Assembly (NCBI RefSeq): GCF_003467125.1
Contig: NZ_QSFA01000022.1
Coordinates: 1 to 28,635, forward strand
DNA from: Megasphaera sp. AM44-1BH
GTDB taxonomy: Bacteria; Bacillota; Negativicutes; Veillonellales; Megasphaeraceae
Reading direction: 5' to 3'
Length of the DNA stretch: 28,635 nt
Shown: positions 1 through 8,733 of the stretch, in pieces
Layout of the letters: each line of letters begins with the position of its first letter
How positions within the stretch are numbered: position 1 is the stretch's first letter
Made by a program: the position numbers and the translations under genes
Notes under the pieces: generated by a model
The model's database searches: none
Seen by the model: only the letters and a program-made list of their open reading frames with translations
Told to the model about the DNA's origin: nothing

Positions 1-283
1 GGCCGAGGAGACGCTGCATCCGGACTTTGTTGATGAGGTCCTGGGTGTTCTGGTGGATGTGGGTGAAGCGGTTAATCTTTTCACCGGTCAGGGACGACGT
101 AGCCGTCATGAGATCTTCGTATTCCGGCATCTGGGCCAGGTCGTAGGTCATGCGGACCGAATTCAGGGACGGACGCAGGATGGGATCATCGACGACGTTG
201 TCGATTTTTTTGCCGAACATGTATACCTGCAGGTTGAGTTTACGCATGCTTTCGATATACTGTTCACCAGTCATTAATGCCAT
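1..283 (-). CDS. abfD: 4-hydroxybutyryl-CoA dehydratase, N-terminal part (cut by window edge)
   Basis: The visible 94 codons run off the left edge. The N-terminus (MALMTGEQYIESMRKLN, then VYMFGKKIDN, DDPILRPSLNSVRMTYDLAQ and NRFTHIHQNTQDL) closely matches my recollection of clostridial 4-hydroxybutyryl-CoA dehydratase / vinylacetyl-CoA delta-isomerase. This is a [4Fe-4S] and FAD enzyme that converts 4-hydroxybutyryl-CoA to crotonyl-CoA. It belongs to the 4-hydroxyphenylacetate-3-hydroxylase flavoprotein superfamily. The cluster-binding cysteines and histidine lie beyond the edge, so catalytic competence cannot be checked. The start ATG (281-283) has an AAGGAGG site with a nine-base spacer. 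It is the third gene of a minus-strand operon behind an acyl-CoA dehydrogenase and a MaoC hydratase, which fits a route to butyryl-CoA. Its ribosome site is buried in a hairpin, listed separately. Another superfamily member is possible but less likely. Confidence 0.82.
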   Translation of the reverse strand, partial: MALMTGEQYIESMRKLNLQVYMFGKKIDNVVDDPILRPSLNSVRMTYDLAQMPEYEDLMTATSSLTGEKINRFTHIHQNTQDLINKVRMQRLLG

Positions 284-292
284 GAGTGTAAC

Positions 293-324
293 CTCCTTGT
301 GCTTTTCAGATAACGCACAAGGAG
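293..324 (-). promoter_or_regulatory. Hairpin sequestering the Shine-Dalgarno of the abfD-like gene
   Basis: CTCCTTGTGC (293-302) and GCACAAGGAG (315-324) form a perfect 10-bp inverted repeat with a 12-base loop. In the minus-strand transcript the 3' arm contains the AAGGAG of the downstream gene's ribosome site, so folding would hide it. No T-run follows, so it is not an intrinsic terminator. The stop of the preceding MaoC gene is about 28 bases upstream of the stem. The function (translational control or coupling) is inferred. Confidence 0.7.
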
Positions 325-351
325 CTCAGGCCCCCTGCGCGTCAAACCAAC

Positions 352-768
352 TTAGAATTTTAAAATCATTGCTTTGCCGTCTGTAACGACCACACCATCC
401 TGATTCGTGACGACCGTGCGGTAAATAAGACGGTGTTTTTCCGGAATCTTTTCAATGAGTTCTGCTGTGCAGGTAATGGTATCACCAATATGTACAGGAG
501 CTTTGAATTTCAATTCCTGTGAGCAGTAAATCGGCGTGCCGCCATGAGCTGCCTTCGTCATGGTCGTAGAGATGATGCCGGCACTGAGCATGCCATGGGC
601 AATACGGCCTTTAAACATGGTTTTGGATGCTTCTACTTCATTGACATGCATCGGGTTGAAGTCACCGGTGACACCTGCAAATGCATATACATCACATTCA
701 CCAATCGTTTTGCCGAAAGTGGTTTTATCGCCGACTTTCATTTCATCATAGGTTAATACATCACTCAT
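352..768 (-). CDS. MaoC-like (R)-specific enoyl-CoA hydratase/dehydratase 1
   Basis: 138 residues, a single hot-dog domain of the normal length for PhaJ-type (R)-enoyl-CoA hydratases. The hydratase motif is present as AGVTGDFNPMHVN, placing the catalytic Asp at residue 36 and His at residue 41 with the usual five-residue spacing. The family reversibly hydrates trans-2-enoyl-CoA to (R)-3-hydroxyacyl-CoA in the cytosol. The ATG has an AAAGGGAG site. It lies 27 bases after the acyl-CoA dehydrogenase gene and 68 bases before the 4-hydroxybutyryl-CoA dehydratase gene, in one minus-strand operon. Its partners suggest a C4 substrate such as crotonyl-CoA or a hydroxylated analogue, which is inference. 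A paralogue at 20076-20522 sits in a comparable operon. Related MaoC proteins also act as dehydratases on 3-hydroxyacyl-CoAs, so the in vivo direction is open. Confidence 0.88.
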   Translation of the reverse strand: MSDVLTYDEMKVGDKTTFGKTIGECDVYAFAGVTGDFNPMHVNEVEASKTMFKGRIAHGMLSAGIISTTMTKAAHGGTPIYCSQELKFKAPVHIGDTITCTAELIEKIPEKHRLIYRTVVTNQDGVVVTDGKAMILKF

Positions 769-795
769 CGTTATCTCCCTTTCTGTATGAACGAT

Positions 796-1935
796 TTACT
801 GTAAAAGCTGGCCGGAAATAATCAGTCTCTGAATCTGGTTCGTACCTTCATAAATCTGGGTAATCTTGGCATCACGCATGAGCCGTTCTACAGGGTATTC
901 GCGAATGTAACCATAGCCGCCGAGAATCTGTACGGCATCGGTCGCAATGGACATAGCCGCATCAGTTGCATACAACTTGGCCATGCACGATTCTTTGGTG
1001 TACGGTTTGCCCTGTTCTTTGAGAGCTGCTGCACGATAAACGAGCAGGCGGGCTGCATCCAGTTTTGTTGCCATATCAGCAAGCATAAAAGAAATGGACT
1101 GGAATTTGCAGACCGGTTTGCCAAACTGTTCCCGTTCTTTGGAATATTTGATAGCCGCTTCCAGAGCAGCACCGGCAATCCCCAGGCCCTGGGCAGCTAC
1201 GCCGATACGGCCGCCATCGAGGCCCTGCATAGCGATTTTGAAACCTTTTCCTTCTTCGCCGAGAAGATTTTCTACCGGAACTTTGACATCCTGGAAAATC
1301 AGTTCTCTCGTCTTGGAAGCATGAATCCCCATCTTCTGTTCTTCTTTGCCAAAGGAGAATCCTTCCATTCCTTTTTCAAGGATAAAAGCAGAAATACCTT
1401 TCGTGCCTTTTGTCTTATCCGTCATGGCAAAGACGACATAAATATCTGCTTCCCCGCCATTGGTGATAAAGATTTTGCTGCCGTTGAGGATATAATGATC
1501 TCCTTTGCGGACAGCTGTGCTCTGCTGACGGGCAGCATCAGAACCGGCATTGGGTTCTGTCAGGCCGAAAGCACCCAGTTTCGTTCCTTCTGCCAGCGGT
1601 GTGAGGTATTTTTTCTTCTGTTCTTCTGTACCAAATTTCCAGATAGGCCATGCGCAAAGAGAAATGCTGGAAGCATAGCCGGCGGCTACAGCATCATCAA
1701 CTTTGGATAATTCTTCATTAGCCAGGATGTAGCTTACATAGCTGCCATCACTTCCGCCGTATTCTTCCGGGAAAAATATGCCACACAAGCCTAATTCGCC
1801 GATTTTATCAAAAATTTCACGGGAAAATTCTGCTTTTTCATCCCGTTCCTGGACAGTCGGTGCAATTTCCTTTTCTGCAAATTCGCGTACTAATTTCTGA
1901 ATCGCCTGCTGTTCATCAGAGAATTCAAAATTCAT
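796..1935 (-). CDS. Short-chain acyl-CoA dehydrogenase 1 (butyryl-CoA dehydrogenase type)
   Basis: 379 residues with the full acyl-CoA dehydrogenase fold: an N-terminal helical domain, the FAD/substrate middle domain (GAFGLTEPNAGSDA, then FITNGGEADIYVV), and a C-terminal helical domain. The catalytic base is Glu363 in IYEGTNQIQR, the position used by short-chain and butyryl-CoA dehydrogenases. The reaction is acyl-CoA to 2-enoyl-CoA through electron-transfer flavoprotein; fermenters often run it as a crotonyl-CoA reductase. No etfA or etfB is present in the window. I chose ATG 1935 because AGGAGGT lies eight bases upstream and family members begin at this point. An in-frame ATG at 1974 adds 13 residues with no such site. 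It is first in an operon with MaoC and abfD-like genes and divergent from an IclR regulator. A paralogue lies at 18876-20018. Confidence 0.93.
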   Translation of the reverse strand: MNFEFSDEQQAIQKLVREFAEKEIAPTVQERDEKAEFSREIFDKIGELGLCGIFFPEEYGGSDGSYVSYILANEELSKVDDAVAAGYASSISLCAWPIWKFGTEEQKKKYLTPLAEGTKLGAFGLTEPNAGSDAARQQSTAVRKGDHYILNGSKIFITNGGEADIYVVFAMTDKTKGTKGISAFILEKGMEGFSFGKEEQKMGIHASKTRELIFQDVKVPVENLLGEEGKGFKIAMQGLDGGRIGVAAQGLGIAGAALEAAIKYSKEREQFGKPVCKFQSISFMLADMATKLDAARLLVYRAAALKEQGKPYTKESCMAKLYATDAAMSIATDAVQILGGYGYIREYPVERLMRDAKITQIYEGTNQIQRLIISGQLLQ

Positions 1936-1953
1936 AAAAAAATACCTCCTTAA

Positions 1954-2000
1954 ATTATACGCCTCGTAAGGCATTTATTCAAAACTATTTTCATAGTTTT
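1954..2000 (-). promoter_or_regulatory. Candidate promoter and operator of the acyl-CoA dehydrogenase operon
   Basis: On the minus strand TTGAAT (1977-1982), a 17-base spacer and TATAAT (1954-1959) make a good sigma-70-type promoter. An inverted repeat AAAACTAT-GAAA-ATAGTTTT (1981-2000) abuts and slightly overlaps the -35 box and could be an operator. The predicted start lies only about 12 bases before the ATG, at or inside the Shine-Dalgarno, which is unusual. A more distant promoter in 2001-2316 may therefore be the real one. Confidence 0.4.
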
Positions 2001-2046
2001 AAAGCAGAATTATCACTATTAAGAATAGATAAACCGGATAATTTCT

Positions 2047-2086
2047 TTGCATTTTGTTCGTATATGAGTTATAATTTGTATATACG
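2047..2086 (+). promoter_or_regulatory. Upstream promoter-like box with inverted repeat CGTATAT-N14-ATATACG
   Basis: TTGCAT (2047-2052) and TATAAT (2070-2075) are 17 bases apart on the plus strand. An inverted repeat, CGTATAT (2059-2065) and ATATACG (2080-2086), straddles the -10 box. It lies between the divergent acyl-CoA dehydrogenase operon and the IclR gene and is a reasonable IclR-type operator candidate. The TATACGAAC half-site also occurs in the leader of the second IclR gene. Binding is inferred. Confidence 0.4.
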
Positions 2087-2213
2087 TTTTACGACTATAT
2101 TTTACCATTTTTCACATAAAATAGCAATATTCGCCGATGAATTCCTTTTATATTTTTATGCCGCCCTGTACCGTGGACAGGCATGGAATCCTTCTTGTAT
2201 CAGTTATTAGCAT

Positions 2214-2242
2214 TTGCAAGAAATCCTTATTTTCGCTATACT
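2214..2242 (+). promoter_or_regulatory. Promoter of IclR regulator 1
   Basis: TTGCAA (2214-2219), 17 bases, TATACT (2237-2242). The predicted start near 2249 gives a leader of about 68 bases to the ATG at 2317. The rest of the 1936-2316 intergenic stretch shows no open gene and only weak short hairpins. Confidence 0.6.
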
Positions 2243-2316
2243 GGTGATTGTAAACTCTGATATGCTACCTGTGATTTACCATCATCCCATATATACATTA
2301 AAGGAGGTAATATAGG

Positions 2317-3120
2317 ATGCCCTATACCACGCACCGCCCTACCGCCCGTGTATTGGACATTATGCAGCTTCTTTCTACATCAAAGGAAGGCTGCTCCCTG
2401 ACAGAAATTGCCACGGCTATCTCTGTCCCCAAAAGTACGATTGTTCCCATTATCCGGACATTATGTGAACGCCGTTTCATCACCCAGCATGGATCCAACA
2501 AGTATACGGTCGGCATCAGCGCTCTCATCGTCGGGTCCGCCTGCCTGCAGGATATGGACATACTGGAGCTCTTCAAATCCCAGATGAAGCGCATCGTCAG
2601 TGCCACCTCGGAAGCCTGCCAGCTCGGTGTTCTTGTCGGCGGCGATGTACTCTACCTGGCAAAAGAAGAATCTCCTGAACCAATACGGCTCATTTCCTTC
2701 GTCGGCAAGCGGCTTCCCGCTTACAGTACGGCTATCGGGAAAGCCCTGCTAAGCGAATACACCCTGCAGGGCCTGCAGACGCTCTATCCTCAGGGGCTGG
2801 CCCCGGTAACAGAACGGACCTGCACGGATTTTAACCGCTTCTACGATGAATGCCAGCAGGGCAAGACGCTGGGATATTTCACGGATAAAGAAGAGATTTC
2901 TCCCGGCATCAATTGTTTTTCCGTCCCCCTCTCGTATCATGGTCATTATATTGCTGCCATGAGCGTCAGTATCCCTTCTTTCCGCCTGACGGAAGAAAAA
3001 AAGGAGAAAACCATTACGGCATTAAAGACATCTAAAGAAAAGCTGGAACACACCTTTACGGAACTAAATATCAACGATATTGATTTCTTTGCCAAATCGT
3101 TCCAGTCCCAGCCGATGTAA
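2317..3120 (+). CDS. IclR-family transcriptional regulator 1
   Basis: 267 residues, typical IclR length. The winged helix-turn-helix occupies about residues 10-70 (SLTEIATAISVPKSTIVPII is the HTH), followed by the effector-binding IclR domain (about 75-250). The effector domain carries recognisable family signatures such as ACQLGVLVGGDVLYLAKEE, PAYSTAIGKALL and GYFTDKEEISPGINCFSVP. Such regulators bind small organic acids and usually repress or activate the adjacent divergent genes and themselves. The start is supported by AAGGAGGT (2301-2308) eight bases upstream. It is transcribed away from the acyl-CoA dehydrogenase-MaoC-abfD operon, its likely target, and ends in a strong terminator. The ligand is unknown; a 2-oxo-3-deoxy acid or hydroxyacyl intermediate is a guess. 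It is a diverged paralogue of the regulator at 11872-12642. Confidence 0.92.
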   Translation: MPYTTHRPTARVLDIMQLLSTSKEGCSLTEIATAISVPKSTIVPIIRTLCERRFITQHGSNKYTVGISALIVGSACLQDMDILELFKSQMKRIVSATSEACQLGVLVGGDVLYLAKEESPEPIRLISFVGKRLPAYSTAIGKALLSEYTLQGLQTLYPQGLAPVTERTCTDFNRFYDECQQGKTLGYFTDKEEISPGINCFSVPLSYHGHYIAAMSVSIPSFRLTEEKKEKTITALKTSKEKLEHTFTELNINDIDFFAKSFQSQPM

Positions 3121-3130
3121 TTTAAGTCAA

Positions 3131-3181
3131 TACAAATATAAAAAGACCTGTTCCCGGAGACAGGCCTTTTTTATATTTGTA
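3131..3181. terminator. Bidirectional intrinsic terminator after IclR 1
   Basis: A long hairpin: TACAAATATAAAAAG, one unpaired base and CCTGT pair with ACAGG, one unpaired base and CTTTTTTATATTTGTA, around an eight-base loop. A/T tracts on both sides serve both strands. Confidence 0.88.
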
Positions 3182-3212
3182 TTTTGTTGTTATTTACTAT
3201 ACACCTAAAACT

Positions 3213-3259
3213 AAAAAGGCATCGTACAAAGCAAGCCTGCTTCGTACGATACCTTTTTT
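3213..3259 (-). terminator. Intrinsic terminator of the larA-like/ilvD operon
   Basis: AAAAAGG-c-ATCGTAC-a-AAGCA pairs with TGCTT-c-GTACGAT-a-CCTTTTT around the loop AGCC, with three mismatched positions. On the minus strand it follows the dehydratase stop by about 25 bases and ends in a T-run. Confidence 0.9.
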
Positions 3260-3283
3260 CTACCAGCTGCGCACTAGCATGAA

Positions 3284-5005
3284 TTACTGAAGATATCCGC
3301 CGGACATAGCCGATGTGGCATATTTGCTGTACCGTGCCAGATAACCTTTCTTCTTCGGGAAATCAGGCATCTTCCAGTTTTTCTTACGTTCAGCCAGAAT
3401 AGCATCTACTTCTTCAGCCGTCTTCTTTTCACCCTTTACGCCAATCATGTTGATTTTGCGGTTCGGGATGTCAATTTCGATCATATCGCCATCTTCCAGG
3501 AGCGCAATAGGACCGCCTTCTACAGCTTCCGGCGATACGTGGCCGATAGCCGGGCCCTGGGTAGCACCGGAGAAACGGCCATCCGTTACGAGGGCAACCG
3601 TGCCGTCCAGGCGTTCGTCAAAGGCAATGGCATCGGTCGTCATGAGGCTTTCAGGCATACCGGCGCCCTTCGGGCCTTCATAACGGATAAAGAGAACGTC
3701 ACCCTGGTTGACCTGACCGGTAATGATGGCCTGCTGGCAGTCTTCTTCAGAATTAAAGACCCGTGCCGGACCGATGTGGTGCATCATATCGGGATTCTTG
3801 ATAGCCGAGAATTTAACGACACTGCCATCAGGAGCAATATTGCCGTCAAGAACAGCCAGAGAGCCATATTTATTGGAGTGTTCCGGTTTGCGGATGATAT
3901 CTTCCGGATTGATACCGTAAGTCTTGAGATACCCAAGACCGCGTTCAAAGAAGTCGCTCTTTTCAATCATTTCCAGATTTTCACCGAGCGTACGGCCCGT
4001 AACGGTCAGGACGTTGAGGTCCAGTTCGTCTTTGAGGTACATCTGGATCATAGGAATCCCGCCGGCATACCAGAGGAATTCTGTAATGTATTTGCCACTG
4101 GGTTGTACATTCGTCAGATACTTGATGCTCTTACCGATTTCATCAAACATGCGCGGATGAATGTCAATGCCGAGCTGATGGGCAATCGCCGGGAAATGAA
4201 TCGTCGCATTGGTAGAACCGCTGATTGCCTGATGGACTTTAATGGCATTGATAAAGGCTGCTTTCGTCATGATTTTCGACGTCGTGATGCCTTTTTCCGC
4301 CAGTTCCATGATTTTCTGGCCTGCCAGACGGGCATAACGCTGGCTTTCCATCAGCGTGGCCGGTACGACAGCATTGCCAGGAAGGGCCATACCGAGTGCT
4401 TCAGACATGCACTGCATCGTGCTGGCGGTCCCCATGAACTGGCAGGAACCACAGGTCGGACAGCCGGTCAGTTTGTAATCGCGCATTTCATCTTTGCTGA
4501 CCAGACCGCGTTTGTCACGGGCCGTAATCGGGCCGGCAAGGTCAGACGTCGTGCACCCCGGGCCGCTGCGCATGGAGCCGCCGGGAATGTGGATAACAGG
4601 CATATCGAGGCGGGCCGCTACTTCCAGATGGGCCGGTACAGCCTTATCGCAGCTGGAAATCAGAATAACCCCGTCCCAGGGAATAACATTGGCATGGATT
4701 TCTACCATATCGGCAATGACTTCACGACTGGGCAGGATAAAGTTCATGCCGTCATGGCCCTGCGCCCATCCGTCACAGATATCGGTAACATGGAAATTAG
4801 CCGGCTTGCCACCTGTTTCATATACGCCAATGGCTGCCTGTTTGGCATATTTATCAAGATGAACACTGCCAGGGTGGCTTTCACCCCATACATCATCAAT
4901 CAGAATCTGCGGTTTCGCAAGATCGCCTTCGGAGAATTCGGTGCCGAGTTTCAATGCATCCGACTGGGCCCATACTTTACGTACGCCTTTACATCTCTGT
5001 TCCAT
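3284..5005 (-). CDS. IlvD/Edd-family dehydratase 1 (probable sugar-acid dehydratase)
   Basis: 573 residues. It has the IlvD/Edd fold: likely Fe-S ligands Cys77 (DICDGWAQGHDGM), Cys119 (SSCDK) and Cys188 (PTCGSC), the metal-site Lys121, a GSTN motif, and the RFSGATQGPAIGHVSPEA segment holding the serine base. The family dehydrates 2,3-dihydroxy acids to 2-oxo acids (branched-chain dihydroxyacids, aldonates or 6-phosphogluconate). The cysteine in the CDG segment resembles the 6-phosphogluconate dehydratase pattern. Its central region (VHQAISGSTN, then WYAGGIPMIQ) is diverged from biosynthetic IlvD and has a faint similarity to xylonate-type dehydratases. No ilvC, ilvBN or leu genes are nearby, so a catabolic aldonate substrate is inferred. 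AAGGAGG lies seven bases before the ATG. It is 107 bases behind the LarA-like gene in the same operon. Confidence 0.88.
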   Translation of the reverse strand: MEQRCKGVRKVWAQSDALKLGTEFSEGDLAKPQILIDDVWGESHPGSVHLDKYAKQAAIGVYETGGKPANFHVTDICDGWAQGHDGMNFILPSREVIADMVEIHANVIPWDGVILISSCDKAVPAHLEVAARLDMPVIHIPGGSMRSGPGCTTSDLAGPITARDKRGLVSKDEMRDYKLTGCPTCGSCQFMGTASTMQCMSEALGMALPGNAVVPATLMESQRYARLAGQKIMELAEKGITTSKIMTKAAFINAIKVHQAISGSTNATIHFPAIAHQLGIDIHPRMFDEIGKSIKYLTNVQPSGKYITEFLWYAGGIPMIQMYLKDELDLNVLTVTGRTLGENLEMIEKSDFFERGLGYLKTYGINPEDIIRKPEHSNKYGSLAVLDGNIAPDGSVVKFSAIKNPDMMHHIGPARVFNSEEDCQQAIITGQVNQGDVLFIRYEGPKGAGMPESLMTTDAIAFDERLDGTVALVTDGRFSGATQGPAIGHVSPEAVEGGPIALLEDGDMIEIDIPNRKINMIGVKGEKKTAEEVDAILAERKKNWKMPDFPKKKGYLARYSKYATSAMSGGYLQ

Positions 5006-5065
5006 TCATGTTCCTCCTTGTGTATTGGACTAGGAATCTCAATATAATAGGTTATATATGACAGG

Positions 5066-5092
5066 CCGTATGCTGCCCGGTGCAGCATACGG
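5066..5092 (-). other. Intercistronic hairpin between larA-like and ilvD-like genes
   Basis: CCGTATGCTGC (5066-5076) and GCAGCATACGG (5082-5092) form a perfect 11-bp stem with a five-base loop. No T-run follows on the minus strand, so termination is unlikely. It may stabilise or separate the two messages. Confidence 0.6.
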
Positions 5093-5112
5093 TCCTTCAT
5101 CGGCTTTAGCGA

Positions 5113-6435
5113 TTAAAACAAGTTGCCTTTTTCATCAAACGGCATAGGAGCCAGTTCACCGGCTACTTCCATATCCGGATTGGCTTCCACTTCCGGGAGC
5201 AGGGCTTCCGATACATAGATATCCTGTACTTCCATGGTGTTTTTGATACGGACGATTTTCGGAGCCTTTTTATCGGCCTTTGTCGCCGTCTTCAAAGCAA
5301 CCTGGATAGCCAGTTTATCATTTTCTGTCCAGAACGGGATCTTGACCATTTCCAGAATTGTCGAGGTAACGGCATTGGGATATGCTGCAGCATTGACAAT
5401 CTTGTCAACACAGCGCTGTGTCGTTACATCTGCCAGCCCCAGGCCATTGGCATTGCCATGTGTTTCTTCCGTAAGATCCAGGACAATCTTACGATCAGCA
5501 TTGAATTCACATTTGGACGGGAATTCGCCGTTCGGGCCAAAGGGAACACCCGTTTCGCGGGGCAGCATATTGGAAACGTTGGGGTCATGGCCGTCGCCAC
5601 TGATATTCTTGCCGATTTCATCAATGATGAGGAGATCGGCATGTTTAATCATGATATGACCCATGAGTGCTTTTGCTTTTTTCAGATATTCCGGTTCCTG
5701 TTCGATGATTTCATCCGGAGTGAGGGCGACAATGGTATGCGTCTGATCGGCTGCATTTTCCAGAAGGCCGACGCCGCAGATAATCGGAGCATTCTTCAGA
5801 ATAACCTTGCCATACCGCTGGATGTTTTCTGCCATATGGATAAAACCCTGTTCATGGACTCCTTCAGCACCATGCTGTTTCCCCATACCGATGACAGCCA
5901 TCTTCATCAGGCCGCTTTCATAAGGGCCGACAAACTGGGTATGTGCTTTGATACGGCCCAGCATGATGATGCCATCCGATTCGGCAGCATATTTATCAAT
6001 AAATACAGGGCGGCCATCATCGGTCGTACCAATCTGTTTCGTTTCCATAGTCGCACGGATTGGGCATCCTACATAATCTTCCACGACACCATAGCCGTTT
6101 ACAATCTGAGTCTGTCCTTCCGGCGTAGCACCGCCATGACTGCCCATAGCCGGGAATACGAACGGTTTGGCGCCCTTTTCTTTGACATAAGAAGCAATGG
6201 TCTTGATAATGAGAGCCGTATTGGATACACCACGGCTGCCGCAGGTAATGGCAATCGTCATGCCTGGTTTTATTTTAGAGGCTATAATATCACGATCGAG
6301 CTGGGCCCGGACGACACCGGGGATATCTTCCGGTTTAATATACGACAAATCAAATTTCTGATGTACTTTCACCATCTTAGGAATAAATACATCCTTACAT
6401 AATTCTCCTACAACACCTGTACCTTGTTTCATCAT
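5113..6435 (-). CDS. LarA-type (lactate racemase-like, nickel-pincer family) protein, putative 2-hydroxyacid racemase/epimerase
   Basis: 440 residues, close to LarA length. The N-terminal domain has GSRGVSNTAL and PAMGSHGGATPEGQ (His100). The next block, GRIKAHTQFVGPYESGLMKM then GMGKQHGA, offers His165, Lys178 and His188. These plausibly correspond to the catalytic and nickel-ligand histidines and the cofactor-bearing lysine of lactate racemase, though spacing differs and the assignment is tentative. A C-terminal block (IDEIGKNISGDGHDPNVSN) is typical of the uncharacterised LarA-homologue branch. Known homologues racemise or epimerise C2 of 2-hydroxy acids using a nickel-pincer nucleotide. 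The larB, larC and larE cofactor genes are not in the window. GAGGAG precedes two consecutive ATGs (6435 and 6432). It is followed by an IlvD/Edd dehydratase in one operon, which suggests C2 epimerisation of an aldonate before dehydration (inference). Confidence 0.82.
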   Translation of the reverse strand: MMKQGTGVVGELCKDVFIPKMVKVHQKFDLSYIKPEDIPGVVRAQLDRDIIASKIKPGMTIAITCGSRGVSNTALIIKTIASYVKEKGAKPFVFPAMGSHGGATPEGQTQIVNGYGVVEDYVGCPIRATMETKQIGTTDDGRPVFIDKYAAESDGIIMLGRIKAHTQFVGPYESGLMKMAVIGMGKQHGAEGVHEQGFIHMAENIQRYGKVILKNAPIICGVGLLENAADQTHTIVALTPDEIIEQEPEYLKKAKALMGHIMIKHADLLIIDEIGKNISGDGHDPNVSNMLPRETGVPFGPNGEFPSKCEFNADRKIVLDLTEETHGNANGLGLADVTTQRCVDKIVNAAAYPNAVTSTILEMVKIPFWTENDKLAIQVALKTATKADKKAPKIVRIKNTMEVQDIYVSEALLPEVEANPDMEVAGELAPMPFDEKGNLF

Positions 6436-6550
6436 ACTACTCCTCTCTCTTTACAGCAACAGAATGAATCTATACCAGTTCCAGCCTCATAGAGTTGCAC
6501 AATGATTCGCATATGCACATATGTATACATTTACGAATTCACACACTATT

Positions 6551-6578
6551 ATTGTACTAGAATGGCAGTATCTGTCAA
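6551..6578 (-). promoter_or_regulatory. Promoter of the larA-like/ilvD operon
   Basis: On the minus strand TTGACA (6573-6578), 16 bases, TACAAT (6551-6556). The predicted start near 6544 leaves a leader of about 110 bases. Confidence 0.68.
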
Positions 6579-6700
6579 ATAACGGGATTGCACTTTCCCT
6601 TCACAGGTTATGATATTTCAGCATATATAAAGCAGTCATTCATTCCCATATCTACGGGGATTCAAGACCGTTTTATCAAAAATTCATTCTGACACGTATG

Positions 6701-6712
6701 ATATACGTATAT
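6701..6712. promoter_or_regulatory. Palindrome ATATACGTATAT in the divergent regulatory region
   Basis: A perfect 12-bp palindrome between the divergent larA-like and ilvD-like promoters. It contains the CGTATAT half-site also seen upstream of the first IclR gene. It could be an operator; AT-rich sequence makes chance occurrence possible. Confidence 0.3.
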
Positions 6713-6724
6713 ATTAGCATATTC

Positions 6725-6855
6725 TAGTGTCCCAGTCCATAAAAAAGTCATAAATAGTATGATTTTTTCGATACCATTCCAGCATTCTATGTTATTCCTT
6801 TCACATTCATTTATTATGTGTCATTGCTCTAACCCATTCTAAAACTGGGACACTA
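6725..6855. repeat. 12-bp inverted repeat pair flanked by TA (possible miniature element or looped operator)
   Basis: TAGTGTCCCAGT (6725-6736) is repeated exactly in inverted orientation as ACTGGGACACTA (6844-6855), with 107 AT-rich bases between and no coding potential. The outermost bases are TA on both sides, which is what a Tc1/IS630-type insertion with TA duplication would leave. No transposase is present. Paired operator sites are the alternative. Confidence 0.5.
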
Positions 6856-6881
6856 ATTTTGCGATAATCCATACAAAATAG

Positions 6882-6910
6882 TTGCAAACAAAATGAAAAA
6901 AAGTTATAGT
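6882..6910 (+). promoter_or_regulatory. Promoter of IlvD/Edd dehydratase 2
   Basis: TTGCAA (6882-6887), 17 bases, TATAGT (6905-6910) on the plus strand. It lies just right of the inverted-repeat pair. The predicted start near 6917 leaves a leader of about 73 bases. Confidence 0.65.
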
Positions 6911-6938
6911 GAAGAAAGGGACATGTACGATTTCATTT

Positions 6939-6956
6939 AGAAAGCTCCGGCTTTCT
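6939..6956 (+). other. Leader hairpin with a UNCG tetraloop
   Basis: AGAAAGC-TCCG-GCTTTCT is a perfect 7-bp stem closed by a C-G pair on a UCCG loop. In RNA this is the exceptionally stable cUNCGg type. It sits in the 5' leader and ends 19 bases before the AAAGGA ribosome site, so it does not hide that site. A role in message stability is a guess. Confidence 0.55.
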
Positions 6957-6989
6957 GCTGACACCGGATGGTGGGAAAGGATGAAGAAA

Positions 6990-8673
<1,684 letters not shown>

Positions 8674-8675
<2 letters not shown>

Positions 8676-8722
8676 CAGCAAAAAAGGCATCCCGTGGCTA
8701 TGGGATGCCTTTTTTTGCTGTT
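8674..8722. terminator. Bidirectional terminator between convergent genes
   Basis: AACAGC-AAAAAAGGCATCCC pairs with GGGATGCC-TTTTTTT-GCTGTT around an eight-base loop. It serves the dehydratase (plus strand, overlapping its stop codon) and the transporter (minus strand). Confidence 0.92.
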
Positions 8723-8733
8723 ATGAAAACTAA

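Noticed and set aside
3539..5047. 502-codon open frame on the plus strand opposite dehydratase 1
   Set aside because: It is the complement of a well-supported IlvD/Edd gene. Its translation has no family motifs.
5458..6402. Open frame on the plus strand opposite the LarA-like gene
   Set aside because: Antisense shadow; no ribosome site, no motifs.
6909..6989. Upstream extension of dehydratase 2 to a start at 6909
   Set aside because: It overlaps the promoter -10 box and the leader hairpin, lacks a ribosome site, and adds residues not found in the family.
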